Source: an uncultured Saprospiraceae bacterium
GTDB lineage: Bacteria; Bacteroidota; Bacteroidia; Chitinophagales; Saprospiraceae
Reading direction: 5' to 3'
NCBI GenBank assembly: GCA_937864255.1
Contig: CALMIT010000132.1
Span: 1 to 6,784 of the forward strand
Length of the DNA stretch: 6,784 nt
Shown here one piece after another: positions 1-6,164 of this stretch (positions within the stretch are counted from its first letter, which is position 1; each line of letters starts with the position of its first letter). Below the pieces are notes generated by a model. That model was not told the DNA's origin. It did no database searches and worked only from the letters and a program-made list of their open reading frames with translations. The translations under genes were made by a program, and so were the position numbers.

Positions 1-816
1 CTCGACGCGACCGCCCCTCCACCCATTACATTTCCCCGCCACAATTACGAGGACGATGAAAATTTCTGGTTCGGTTTCGAACAGGAATACGTTTTGACAA
101 AAGACGGTCTGCCACTCGGTTTTCCAAAGCACGGTTATCCGCGTCCGCAAGGTCCTTACTACTGCGCAGTAGGACAGGATAATGTGGCCGGCAGAGATTT
201 GGTGGAAGAGCATTTTGACCTTTGCCTCGAAGTGGGGCTTAACCTCACGGGTATCAATGCCGAAGTGCTTTTGGGTCAGTGGGAATTCCAGGTTTTTGGT
301 AAAGGCAAACGTGCTGCCGACGATCTTTGGCTTGCGCGCTACCTGCTCTACAGAGTGGCCGAAAGACACGGCGTGAAAGTGGAATTCCATCCAAAACCTA
401 TCAAAGGCGACTGGAACGGTTCAGGCTGCCACGCCAATTTTTCGACCAAAGAAATGCGCGAAGTTGGAGGCAAAGAGTTGTTTGACAATATTTTGGAAAA
501 ATTCCGCCTGGCGCACCGCGAACATATCGAAGTGTATGGCTCTGACAATGAGCAGCGCCTCACTGGCATGCACGAAACGCAAAGCATCCGCAAATTCAGC
601 GCGGGCGTGAGCGATCGCGGCGCTTCGATTCGCATACCAGTTTCTACCGCGCAGGGCTGGAGAGGTTATCTCGAAGACCGCCGTCCCGCATCACACATGG
701 ATCCTTACCGCGTCGTGGAAAGAATCATGAAAACGGTAAAAGGCGCCATCGAAGGGCCGGCAGAAAGTAACGGCGCTGCAAAGAAAGCCGGCAAAAAAAC
801 TGCTGCCGATAATTAA
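1..816 (+). CDS. glnII: Glutamine synthetase, type II (GSII), C-terminal part; 5' end outside window
   Basis: The enzyme makes glutamine from glutamate, ammonia and ATP in the cytoplasm, the central step of ammonia assimilation. The frame is open from base 1, so 271 residues are visible. GSII proteins usually have about 335-370 residues, so roughly 65-95 N-terminal residues (the beta-grasp part) are missing. Visible family motifs, in window residue numbers: WFGFEQEYVL (23-32, metal-binding glutamates), GPYYCAVG (51-58), EVLLGQWEFQVF (88-99), NGSGCHANFSTKEMRE (139-154), LTGMHETQSIRKFSAG (187-202), DRGASIRIP and YLEDRRPASHMDPY (223-236). These are the GSII (eukaryote-like) forms, not GSI or GSIII. 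The last ~25 residues are a Lys/Ala-rich tail outside the catalytic fold. A TTG at 94 opens a shorter frame but lies inside the catalytic core, so it is not the start. GC is visibly higher than in the right part of the window. A hairpin terminator follows 13 nt after the stop codon. Confidence 0.95.
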   Translation, partial: LDATAPPPITFPRHNYEDDENFWFGFEQEYVLTKDGLPLGFPKHGYPRPQGPYYCAVGQDNVAGRDLVEEHFDLCLEVGLNLTGINAEVLLGQWEFQVFGKGKRAADDLWLARYLLYRVAERHGVKVEFHPKPIKGDWNGSGCHANFSTKEMREVGGKELFDNILEKFRLAHREHIEVYGSDNEQRLTGMHETQSIRKFSAGVSDRGASIRIPVSTAQGWRGYLEDRRPASHMDPYRVVERIMKTVKGAIEGPAESNGAAKKAGKKTAADN

Positions 817-829
817 TATTTGATAAATA

Positions 830-863
830 AAAAAGCCGTTCGACGCTTGTCGAACGGCTTTTT
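830..863. terminator. Bidirectional intrinsic terminator between convergent genes
   Basis: A perfect 15-bp stem (830-844 with 849-863) closes a GCTT tetraloop. The stem ends in five T on the plus strand (859-863) and six T when read on the minus strand (834-829). It lies 13 nt after the glutamine synthetase stop and 25 nt after the DUF4199 stop, so it can serve both converging transcripts. Confidence 0.9.
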
Positions 864-888
864 ACACTGCTCAATCGCCGGTTATTTT

Positions 889-1386
889 CTAAGCTCTTTT
901 CAAAATCCAGGCGGAGATCACACTGACGATAAAACCAATAACCAATACTGTGAGAAACATGATTATGCCCTGAAAAAGCGGGTTTTCAGCAAGATCGCCC
1001 ATAGATTCCATTTGTTTCATCATGGATTCAAATTCTTCTGGCGAGCTGTTTTTTCTAAAATCATTGATGGCATATTCTTTAAATTCTTCACCGAAAAAAA
1101 CAGTGAACAACGCGCCTCCGATAAACGCTACTACAGACGGAAAAATCGAGATCATTACGCCTACTTTTAGCCCTTTGCCGAAATTTATCCTGCCATCCGA
1201 CACTTTATCGCGATAAGCGCGAATGCCAAAAAAGACGAAAAGAAGCGACAATAAAATACTGGCATAACCTATTAATTCTGCCGTAGAATAAGATACCGAA
1301 GTACCGAGAACCAGCCATTCTCCCCACGAAAAGACGAACAAAATAGCCGCACTGATAAGCCCAAAGCGATAAATTGGATTATTCAT
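889..1386 (-). CDS. DUF4199 family integral membrane protein
   Basis: This 165-residue protein has four predicted membrane segments (about 7-26, 37-55, 72-97 and 138-161). A charged, Met/Glu-rich stretch (about 100-135) lies between the third and fourth, and the protein ends in a basic LKRA. The layout and the FGKGLKVGVMIS stretch before the third segment fit DUF4199, a family seen mainly in Bacteroidetes whose function is unknown. It lies 111 nt downstream of the LuxR-type gene on the same strand, with a dyad (1453-1485) between them. Its N-terminal RFGL...STAEL...LFV..GI pattern resembles the membrane part of that regulator. The ATG at 1386 has no Shine-Dalgarno sequence, only an A/T-rich leader. 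It ends at the shared bidirectional terminator. I can suggest only that it works with the neighbouring regulator; no enzymatic residues are apparent. Confidence 0.85.
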   Translation of the reverse strand: MNNPIYRFGLISAAILFVFSWGEWLVLGTSVSYSTAELIGYASILLSLLFVFFGIRAYRDKVSDGRINFGKGLKVGVMISIFPSVVAFIGGALFTVFFGEEFKEYAINDFRKNSSPEEFESMMKQMESMGDLAENPLFQGIIMFLTVLVIGFIVSVISAWILKRA

Positions 1387-1452
1387 TTCCGTTATTTTTT
1401 AGTGAAAAAAATTTTCTCAAAAAAAGCGCTTTGTGCAGAATCGGCGTTCAGT

Positions 1453-1485
1453 CGAAAGTAGGATTTTATCAAAATGGTACTTTCG
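1453..1485. repeat. 33-bp interrupted palindrome between the LuxR-type and DUF4199 genes
   Basis: The outer arms CGAAAGTA (1453-1460) and TACTTTCG (1478-1485) are exact inverted copies. Inside them lie GG/GG (unpaired) and then ATTTT (1463-1467) pairing with AAAAT (1471-1475) around ATC. There is no T-run on either side, so it is a poor terminator. It fits an operator or an RNA processing/attenuation hairpin better. Read on the minus strand, the arm at 1460-1453 is TACTTTCG, one base off the Bacteroidetes -7 box TAnnTTTG, about 66 nt before the DUF4199 start. Confidence 0.5.
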
Positions 1486-1497
1486 TAGGATTTGATT

Positions 1498-1932
1498 TTA
1501 GGGAATCAGACCGAGATTTTTAGCTTTTTGTACCGCTTCGGTGCGGCGTTTTGCATCCAGCTTGAGCAGCAAATTTGAAACGTGCGTTTTTACCGTACTT
1601 TCGGAAATGAAAAGTTGCCGGGCGATTTCAAGATTGGAAAAACCTTTTGCCACCAGCATCAATACTTCCAATTCGCGGCGACTGATGTTTAACCGGTTCA
1701 ATATCGCTTCCGCGTCTGCCAACGCGGTTTTATCGTTTTCGGTTTGCTGGAGCGATGGCTGAAAAAATAGAATTTTGCCGGCGGCAATGCCCACAGCCAC
1801 AAACAAAAAACCAAACAAGGTGAGCAGCAATTCGGTAGAAAACCCGGTGACGATCAGAGAATATTTTCCCAGTTGGAAAAGCACCAGCAGGGATGCCGCC
1901 AAAAGACCAAACCGCAAAATGATTTTTTTCAT
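1498..1932 (-). CDS. Membrane-anchored LuxR-type (GerE) transcriptional regulator
   Basis: This 144-residue protein combines two predicted membrane helices (about 6-27 and 33-56), a short hydrophilic linker (57-78) and a C-terminal LuxR/GerE helix-turn-helix (about 80-144). The HTH is canonical: ISRRELEVLMLVAKGFSN, then EIARQLFISESTVKTHVSN (recognition helix about 110-123) and KLDAKRRTEAVQKAK. There is no receiver domain and no phospho-acceptor Asp, unlike NarL-type regulators. The signal would therefore have to come through the membrane part or a partner. The next gene on the same strand, a DUF4199 protein, is the obvious candidate, and the two N-termini share a similar hydrophobic pattern. 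It is divergent from the MltA gene across 155 nt in which I see no strong Bacteroidetes promoter for either direction. DNA targets cannot be told from the sequence. Confidence 0.88.
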   Translation of the reverse strand: MKKIILRFGLLAASLLVLFQLGKYSLIVTGFSTELLLTLFGFLFVAVGIAAGKILFFQPSLQQTENDKTALADAEAILNRLNISRRELEVLMLVAKGFSNLEIARQLFISESTVKTHVSNLLLKLDAKRRTEAVQKAKNLGLIP

Positions 1933-2087
1933 GATAAAAAAGTAAAACCGGGCTTTGGCAATTATTCGAAAAACAAACCGCTATTTATATGCGTTTTGCA
2001 AACCCGAAAGTAGCTAAAATCAACAACAGCACTTTCACACCCGAAGTCGAATTATTTTTTTCAAAAATAAGGTCTAATTTTAACACC

Positions 2088-3260
2088 ATGACGAGACCTG
2101 CTGTACTCCTTCTGATTTTGCTCGCGCTGTTTGTACAAAACTGCGACAGCCTGAGCAAATCACGCATGGAAAAACAGGTAAACGAAAACAGCCCGGAAAA
2201 AGACGCCTCTTCCGTCGTCATGCGCAATGGCAAAATAAAAGGCGCACAGGCACTGCCCAACGTTTTGACTCATAGAGAATTAGATACTTTCGGGCTTCCT
2301 TTTATGGATGAAAAACTGGTGGCGGGTTTGCAGCATCAACTCCGTCTTTTGAGAACTTACCGACAATCAAGCAACTGGAATATCGGCGGGCAACGCATCA
2401 CCAAATCACAACTGGAAAACACGGTACGAATGCTGCTTGAGTGGCAATATACTTTTCCAACCGACTTGCAAAATCAGCTTGACGCCTATCAGCTACGCGG
2501 AGAGGACGGGCGCGGAAATGTTTATTTTACCGGTTATTTTACGCCGGTAATCAACGCGAAAGATGCCCCGGATGAAAAATTCAAATATCCGATTTACGGC
2601 AGACCGGAGAACTGGGTAGGTCCGCTGCCTTCGCGAAAAGAAATCGAGGGCAAGAAGCAAATTTTGAATAATAGAAATCTGGAAATAGCTTTTGCGGATA
2701 ATCCGGTGGATATTTATTTCATGCAGGTACAAGGTTCCGGATTTATCAAATTTCCAAATAAAAAAACTACTTACCTAGCCTTCGACGGCACTAACAGGCA
2801 TCCGTACCGTAGCATCAGCAAGTATATCACCAGAAATAAAATGATGCCCCCCAAATCTGACCTCACGATGGAAACCATCAAAAATTTTCTGGATGAAAAT
2901 CTGCACCTGCGCGATTCCGTCTTGCAGCAAAATCCTTCTTATACTTTTTTTAGAAAAAAAGGCGGCCGACCGCTGGGTGCGGGTAATGTGCAACTCACCG
3001 AAGATTATTCGATAGCCGTAGATAAAAGGTACATCCCGCTGGGCAGCGTTCTGCTTGCCGCTATTCCCGAGTTTGATAAAAATGGAAATTGCATCGGACA
3101 TCAGTATAGATTTTTAATGGCGCAAGATGTCGGTGGGCAAATCGGCGGGCCGGGGCACATTGACCTGTATTGCGGAGTTGGAAAAGAAGCCCAAATTAAG
3201 GCTTCACGGTTTCATCACTACGGCAGACTTTGGATTTTGCTTCCAAAAGAGCAGACCTGA
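2088..3260 (+). CDS. mltA: MltA-type membrane-bound lytic murein transglycosylase (lipoprotein)
   Basis: MltA cuts the MurNAc-GlcNAc bond of peptidoglycan to give 1,6-anhydro-MurNAc ends, from the periplasmic face of the outer membrane. With the start at 2088 the protein has 390 residues. Residues 1-19 are MTRPAVLLLILLALFVQNC, a lipoprotein-type signal with Cys19 as the likely lipidated residue; Asn at -1 is atypical. The frame is open to an ATG at 1989, but those extra 33 residues are polar and would bury the signal, so I chose 2088. Family motifs: YFTGYFTPV followed by YPIYGRPEN, then NPVDIYFMQVQGSGFIKFP and HPYRSISKYI. The C-terminal 3D domain has AVDKRYIPLGS (Asp312), AQDVGGQIGG (Asp347), GHIDLYCGVG (Asp359) and HYGRLWILLP. 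By family alignment Asp359 should be the catalytic acid (inferred, equivalent to E. coli Asp308). It converges with the pterin synthase gene across 20 nt with no visible terminator. Confidence 0.92.
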   Translation: MTRPAVLLLILLALFVQNCDSLSKSRMEKQVNENSPEKDASSVVMRNGKIKGAQALPNVLTHRELDTFGLPFMDEKLVAGLQHQLRLLRTYRQSSNWNIGGQRITKSQLENTVRMLLEWQYTFPTDLQNQLDAYQLRGEDGRGNVYFTGYFTPVINAKDAPDEKFKYPIYGRPENWVGPLPSRKEIEGKKQILNNRNLEIAFADNPVDIYFMQVQGSGFIKFPNKKTTYLAFDGTNRHPYRSISKYITRNKMMPPKSDLTMETIKNFLDENLHLRDSVLQQNPSYTFFRKKGGRPLGAGNVQLTEDYSIAVDKRYIPLGSVLLAAIPEFDKNGNCIGHQYRFLMAQDVGGQIGGPGHIDLYCGVGKEAQIKASRFHHYGRLWILLPKEQT

Positions 3261-3280
3261 AAACGGGTTTGTGGAAAGGT

Positions 3281-3691
3281 TTACTCGCCAAAATATTCAG
3301 CGTAAATATTTTCTGTTTCTTCGAGACGAATCGCATGTAGCCGGCAGCCGGATATATGCGGCTCAAGTTGTTTCCAAATAAGTATCACCAAATTTTCGGT
3401 AGTGGGCTGCATACCCCGCGGGATAAAATCTACATCTAAATTCAGGTTGGCGTGATCCAGTTTTTCGATTATTTCTTTTTGAATAATCTTGCTCATTTTT
3501 TTCACATCTACGATAAAACCGGTGACGGGATCGGGCTTTCCTTTTACCGTCACAAAAAGATTATAGTTGTGCCCGTGCCAGTTAGGATTGGCACATTTTC
3601 CAAACATTTCCAGGTTTTTTTCTTTTGTCCATTCATCCACCCAGAGTTTGTGGGCGGCGTTGAATCTTTCGCGTCTTGTCAAATAAACCAT
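3281..3691 (-). CDS. 6-pyruvoyl-tetrahydropterin synthase / 6-carboxytetrahydropterin synthase (PTPS/QueD family)
   Basis: The family converts 7,8-dihydroneopterin triphosphate to 6-pyruvoyl-tetrahydropterin (tetrahydrobiopterin route) or 6-carboxytetrahydropterin (queuosine route), using Zn2+. With the start at 3691 the protein has 136 residues, the normal size. His14 (FNAAHKL), His39 and His41 (HGHNY) are the expected zinc ligands and Cys33 the catalytic thiol. Also present are the LDHANLNLD motif (Asp79, His80), PTTENL (96-101) and the C-terminal EETEN. The Cys-to-HGH spacing (CANPNWHGH, five residues between) and the LDHANLNLD, TTEN and ETEN motifs match eukaryotic PTPS. E. coli QueD has CxxxHGH instead, so I give no symbol. 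The frame continues upstream to 3772, but a -7 promoter box lies inside that extension and the family begins near residue 1 here, so 3691 is preferred. No other queuosine or biopterin gene is in the window. Confidence 0.9.
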   Translation of the reverse strand: MVYLTRRERFNAAHKLWVDEWTKEKNLEMFGKCANPNWHGHNYNLFVTVKGKPDPVTGFIVDVKKMSKIIQKEIIEKLDHANLNLDVDFIPRGMQPTTENLVILIWKQLEPHISGCRLHAIRLEETENIYAEYFGE

Positions 3692-3710
3692 CGCATAAAT
3701 TTTTCGGGCG

Positions 3711-3718
3711 CAAAAGTA
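3711..3718 (-). promoter_or_regulatory. Bacteroidetes -7 promoter box for the pterin synthase gene
   Basis: On the minus strand the sequence reads TACTTTTG, an exact match to TAnnTTTG. Transcription would start near 3706, giving a leader of about 15 nt before the ATG at 3691. No good TTTG stands at the usual -33 distance. The site lies within the longer open frame, which supports the shorter protein. Confidence 0.6.
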
Positions 3719-3877
3719 CAAATCTTTCAATAGCGAATCACCAGTCAAATCTAAATGCGCTGATGAAAACATCTAATCTTTCGGATTCACAAATTCATCT
3801 AAAATATTGCCATCTTAGACCTGAAATAGCTTGTTTCGCAGCATAATTTTAAAACAGCCAGGAACAGAAATACGGGA

Positions 3878-4933
3878 ATGTCGTCAATCGTAAAATCAGA
3901 ATTCTTTAATCGGGCTTATGTATTGCTCACCACGCGCATCGTGTACCACGCGCTGTTTTGGTTTTCTTTGTTGCTGCTCCTGATTTTTATAGAAGGCGTG
4001 GGTCATGATTTTTGGTTTACGCTGAGCAATGAGTTGATCAATGTTTTTTTTTATGCGCTTGTCGTTTATTTTAACCTGTTTTATTTGATTCCCAATTACC
4101 TGAATAAAAGTAAAATTTTCACTTACCTGGGTTTACTGATTTTGGTCACCATCATCATCACGCCGCTCAAAGTCATCGTTCTTTATTTCAAATTTGCCGA
4201 CCAGCCCGCCTTGCAGGCTACTTTGGTACACAATCAAAATTTGTATTTTCTGTCCACTTTTTTGATAGGCGGCGCATCCACTGTTTTCAACATCATGACG
4301 GATTGGGCGCGCGGGTTACGCAATAAATCGCAATTGGAAAAAGAAACTATTCAATCTGAATTACAATTTTTAAAATCGCAGATAAACCCGCACTTTCTCT
4401 TCAATACGCTCAATAATTTATACGCGCTTACTTTAAAAAAATCAGAAAAAGCGCCGGAAATTGTTATCAAGTTGTCAGAAATGCTGCGTTATATGCTTTA
4501 TGAGTGTAATGAAAAATACGTGCCTTTATTTAAAGAAATCAATTACCTGAGCAATTATCTCGACCTTGAAAAACTCAGACAAGGGCAGCATGTCGAAATC
4601 ACCCTCTCGGTCGAAGGAAATCCCGGCAATCTGCGCATAGCTCCGTTGATGTTCATTACTTTTTTGGAAAATTGTTTCAAACACGGTCTGAGTCATCACA
4701 TCTCAAAAGGTTATGTACACACCACGATAAGGATAGAAAATCATACGGTAGATTTTCAAGTCACGAACAGCAAACCAGACAGCCTGCCGAATCAGGAACA
4801 CCGTCGTCCGGGAGGTATCGGTCTGGTAAACGTAAAGAGACGTCTGGCTTTGCTTTATCCTCGAAAACATGAACTGACAATTACCGACAGCCCTAATTCT
4901 TTCACCGTTCAATTAATAATTCGCCTGGATTGA
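3878..4933 (+). CDS. LytS-type sensor histidine kinase (His_kinase / HATPase family)
   Basis: This is a membrane sensor kinase that should phosphorylate the LytTR regulator encoded 48 nt downstream. Of its 351 residues, the first ~150 carry about four hydrophobic segments (about 21-40, 49-71, 80-104 and 121-140). A short helix (about 148-165) leads to the His_kinase box LKSQINPHFLFNTLNNLY with phospho-acceptor His172. The kinase core follows: a helical stretch with LSEMLRYMLYE, the N-box FLENCFKHG (Asn265), VTNS (Asn297) and the glycine box GGIGLVNVKRRL (312-323). There is no extracytoplasmic domain of any size, so the signal is probably sensed in or near the membrane; the ligand is unknown. 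The ATG at 3878 is preceded by an A-rich leader without a Shine-Dalgarno sequence. The 186 nt between this gene and the divergent pterin synthase gene should hold its promoter, but I see no clear TAnnTTTG there. Confidence 0.93.
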   Translation: MSSIVKSEFFNRAYVLLTTRIVYHALFWFSLLLLLIFIEGVGHDFWFTLSNELINVFFYALVVYFNLFYLIPNYLNKSKIFTYLGLLILVTIIITPLKVIVLYFKFADQPALQATLVHNQNLYFLSTFLIGGASTVFNIMTDWARGLRNKSQLEKETIQSELQFLKSQINPHFLFNTLNNLYALTLKKSEKAPEIVIKLSEMLRYMLYECNEKYVPLFKEINYLSNYLDLEKLRQGQHVEITLSVEGNPGNLRIAPLMFITFLENCFKHGLSHHISKGYVHTTIRIENHTVDFQVTNSKPDSLPNQEHRRPGGIGLVNVKRRLALLYPRKHELTITDSPNSFTVQLIIRLD

Positions 4934-4981
4934 TTAACTTTCGTCCACTACTTTTTAAAATATCTAAAATCAGTTAATAAA

Positions 4982-5704
4982 ATGATCAACGTAATAATTG
5001 TAGATGATGAACCCTTGGCTCAGGATGTTCTTGAAACTTACATAGAACAAATGCCGGAGTTGAATCTTGTAAAAAAATGCAGCAATGCGCTTGAAGCCAA
5101 CGATGCTTTGCAAAAACACGATATTGATCTTATGTTTTTGGACATCCAAATGCCTCAACTAACTGGCATAGATTTTTTGAAAACGCTGATCCGACCGCCT
5201 CAGGTTATTTTCACCACAGCATATCCAAACTATGCCTTGGAAGGTTTTGAATTAAATGCTGCCGACTATCTGCTAAAACCGATTTCGATGGAAAGATTTA
5301 TGAAGGCTGTTAATAAAGTTAAGGAACACATTGATTTACAAAAAAAGAGTACTCAGTTTTCCGCAGCTGATGATCAGGAGTCCTTTTTTGTCAAAGCTGA
5401 TAAAAAACTCGTAAGGGTAAAATTTGCGGATATAATTTACATAGAAGGGCTAAAAGACTATGTCATCATCCGCATGGAAACAGGGCGTGTGATTACGCTT
5501 CAGACCATGAAAAGCCTCGAGGATAAACTACCTGAAAACCTGTTTAGAAGAATACACCGCTCCTTTATTGTGAATATGGATAAAGTAATGGCTATTGTCG
5601 GAAATATGGTAGAAGTTTCGGAAAAAGGTCAAATAAAACACCTCCCCATCGGTAAAAATTACCGGGACGAACTGCTTGATTTAATTAATCAAAATAAGCT
5701 GTAA
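4982..5704 (+). CDS. LytTR-family response regulator (receiver + LytTR DNA-binding domain)
   Basis: This 240-residue protein is the cognate regulator of the LytS-type kinase just upstream and is probably co-transcribed with it (48-nt gap, no terminator between). The receiver domain spans about 3-118: acidic pocket Asp8/Asp9 (VDDEP), phospho-acceptor Asp54 (MFLDIQMP), switch Thr79 (FTTAY) and Lys99 (YLLKP). A short linker rich in Gln/Ser/Asp (about 119-134) joins it to a LytTR domain (about 135-236) with FFVKADKKLVRV, DIIYIEGLKDYVII, LEDKLPENLFRRIHRSFIVN and the closing HLPIGKNYR. LytTR domains bind DNA through beta strands, usually at imperfect direct repeats. I could not assign target sites in the window. 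The ATG at 4982 follows TTAATAA with no Shine-Dalgarno sequence. A very strong terminator begins 4 nt after the stop, so the operon ends here. Confidence 0.95.
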   Translation: MINVIIVDDEPLAQDVLETYIEQMPELNLVKKCSNALEANDALQKHDIDLMFLDIQMPQLTGIDFLKTLIRPPQVIFTTAYPNYALEGFELNAADYLLKPISMERFMKAVNKVKEHIDLQKKSTQFSAADDQESFFVKADKKLVRVKFADIIYIEGLKDYVIIRMETGRVITLQTMKSLEDKLPENLFRRIHRSFIVNMDKVMAIVGNMVEVSEKGQIKHLPIGKNYRDELLDLINQNKL

Positions 5705-5707
5705 AAC

Positions 5708-5750
5708 AAAAAGAGAAGCCGGAACCTTGAGGTTCCGGCTTCTCTTTTTT
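5708..5750 (+). terminator. Strong intrinsic terminator of the kinase/regulator operon
   Basis: A perfect 19-bp stem (5708-5726 with 5731-5749) closes a TTGA loop. It has a GC-rich core (GAAGCCGGAACC) and six T at 5745-5750. The A-run on its left side means it could also stop minus-strand transcription. Confidence 0.95.
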
Positions 5751-5796
5751 GATTCAAACAAATAGAAAAAAATATAAAAATAACTTCAGGAAAAAT

Positions 5797-5828
5797 TTTG
5801 ATCTTTCCTTACGAATAATGTACCTTTG
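5797..5828 (+). promoter_or_regulatory. Near-ideal Bacteroidetes housekeeping promoter
   Basis: TTTG at 5797-5800 is followed by exactly 20 nt and TACCTTTG at 5821-5828, matching the known Bacteroidetes sigma-factor pattern TTTG/TAnnTTTG in both boxes and in spacing. The predicted start is near 5833. No coding frame of note follows; instead there is a hairpin (5837-5854) and a terminator, so this promoter appears to serve an RNA. Confidence 0.8.
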
Positions 5829-5868
5829 AGGCACAATCTTAATCCCAATTAAGAATTCCCATGTACTG

Positions 5869-5893
5869 CTATTAACAGGTTAATCCCATGAAC
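5869..5893 (+). repeat. Shared block, copy A
   Basis: This 25-nt copy begins CTATTAACA and ends AATCCCATGAAC. Compared with copies B and C it has GG for AA in the middle and lacks 2 nt. It lies just before the terminator hairpin of the candidate small RNA. Confidence 0.75.
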
Positions 5894-5905
5894 GCGAACT
5901 TGAAG

Positions 5906-5934
5906 GCTAGTTGTCCCACCAACTAGCTTTTTTT
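5906..5934 (+). terminator. Intrinsic terminator of the unit A transcript
   Basis: GCTAGTTG (5906-5913) pairs with CAACTAGC (5920-5927) around a 6-nt loop and is followed by seven T (5928-5934). The two A upstream extend the stem into the T-run. Confidence 0.88.
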
Positions 5935-6017
5935 ATTTATGTACTTGCCATTTATCTTTCCAGAGAAAATAACTTAAAAATAGTAAGCGTCCCTTTCGAT
6001 AAGATTGGGACGGCTCA

Positions 6018-6047
6018 CTATTAACAAATTATAATCCCATGAACATA
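6018..6047 (+). repeat. Shared block, copy B (30 nt)
   Basis: It starts CTATTAACAAATTATAAT and ends CCCATGAACATA, and matches copy C at 29 of 30 positions (the difference is T6021 versus C6127). Its first five bases form part of the right arm of hairpin B. A 17-codon frame starts at its ATG (6039) and ends at the TAG at 6090-6092. Confidence 0.9.
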
Positions 6048-6123
6048 TGCAACTTTGTCAAGTGGTTGATTCTTTTGAGATTCAAAAAATAGCAAGCCGT
6101 CCATGAGGGTTCGGGACGACTTG

Positions 6124-6153
6124 CTACTAACAAATTATAATCCCATGAACATA
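6124..6153 (+). repeat. Shared block, copy C (30 nt)
   Basis: It is identical to copy B except for one base and lies 106 nt downstream of it. Its first bases close hairpin C. The frame from its ATG (6145) has only six codons and stops at 6163-6165, directly before the terminator stem. Confidence 0.9.
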
Positions 6154-6164
6154 ATCAACCTTTG

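Larger units (their letters stand above)
5833..5934 (+). ncRNA. Candidate small RNA of about 100 nt (unit A)
   Basis: The element is bounded by a predicted start at about 5833 and the T-run of an intrinsic terminator at 5928-5934. Inside are a perfect 7-bp hairpin TCTTAAT-CCCA-ATTAAGA (5837-5854) and the shared block CTATTAACAGGTTAATCCCATGAAC in two parts (5869-5880 and 5881-5893). The sequence TTAATCCCA appears twice (5839-5847, 5880-5888). A 12-codon frame starts at the conserved ATG (5888) and its stop (5924-5926) lies inside the terminator stem, so a tiny peptide cannot be excluded. I do not recognise a known RNA family. The start is predicted, not observed. Confidence 0.6.

Noticed and set aside
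348..635. Open frame of 95 codons on the minus strand
   Set aside because: Entirely antisense to the well-conserved glutamine synthetase core.
820..1170. Open frame of 116 codons on the plus strand
   Set aside because: It starts in the terminator hairpin and runs antisense across the DUF4199 gene; the product is low-complexity, Phe/Lys/His rich, and has no family motif.
1985..2260. Open frame of 91 codons on the minus strand
   Set aside because: Antisense to the start of the MltA gene; no motifs, and the MltA frame is clearly the coding one.
2775..3101. Open frame of 108 codons on the minus strand
   Set aside because: Shadow of the MltA 3D domain region on the opposite strand.
3692..3772. 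N-terminal extension of the pterin synthase
   Set aside because: It contains the -7 box at 3711-3718 and precedes the family's normal N-terminus, so it is more likely untranslated.
5869..6153. The three shared blocks as a CRISPR array
   Set aside because: Spacing is irregular (151 and 106 nt between the ATGs), copy A differs in length, and the intervening sequences contain related hairpins and a terminator rather than unique spacers; no cas genes.
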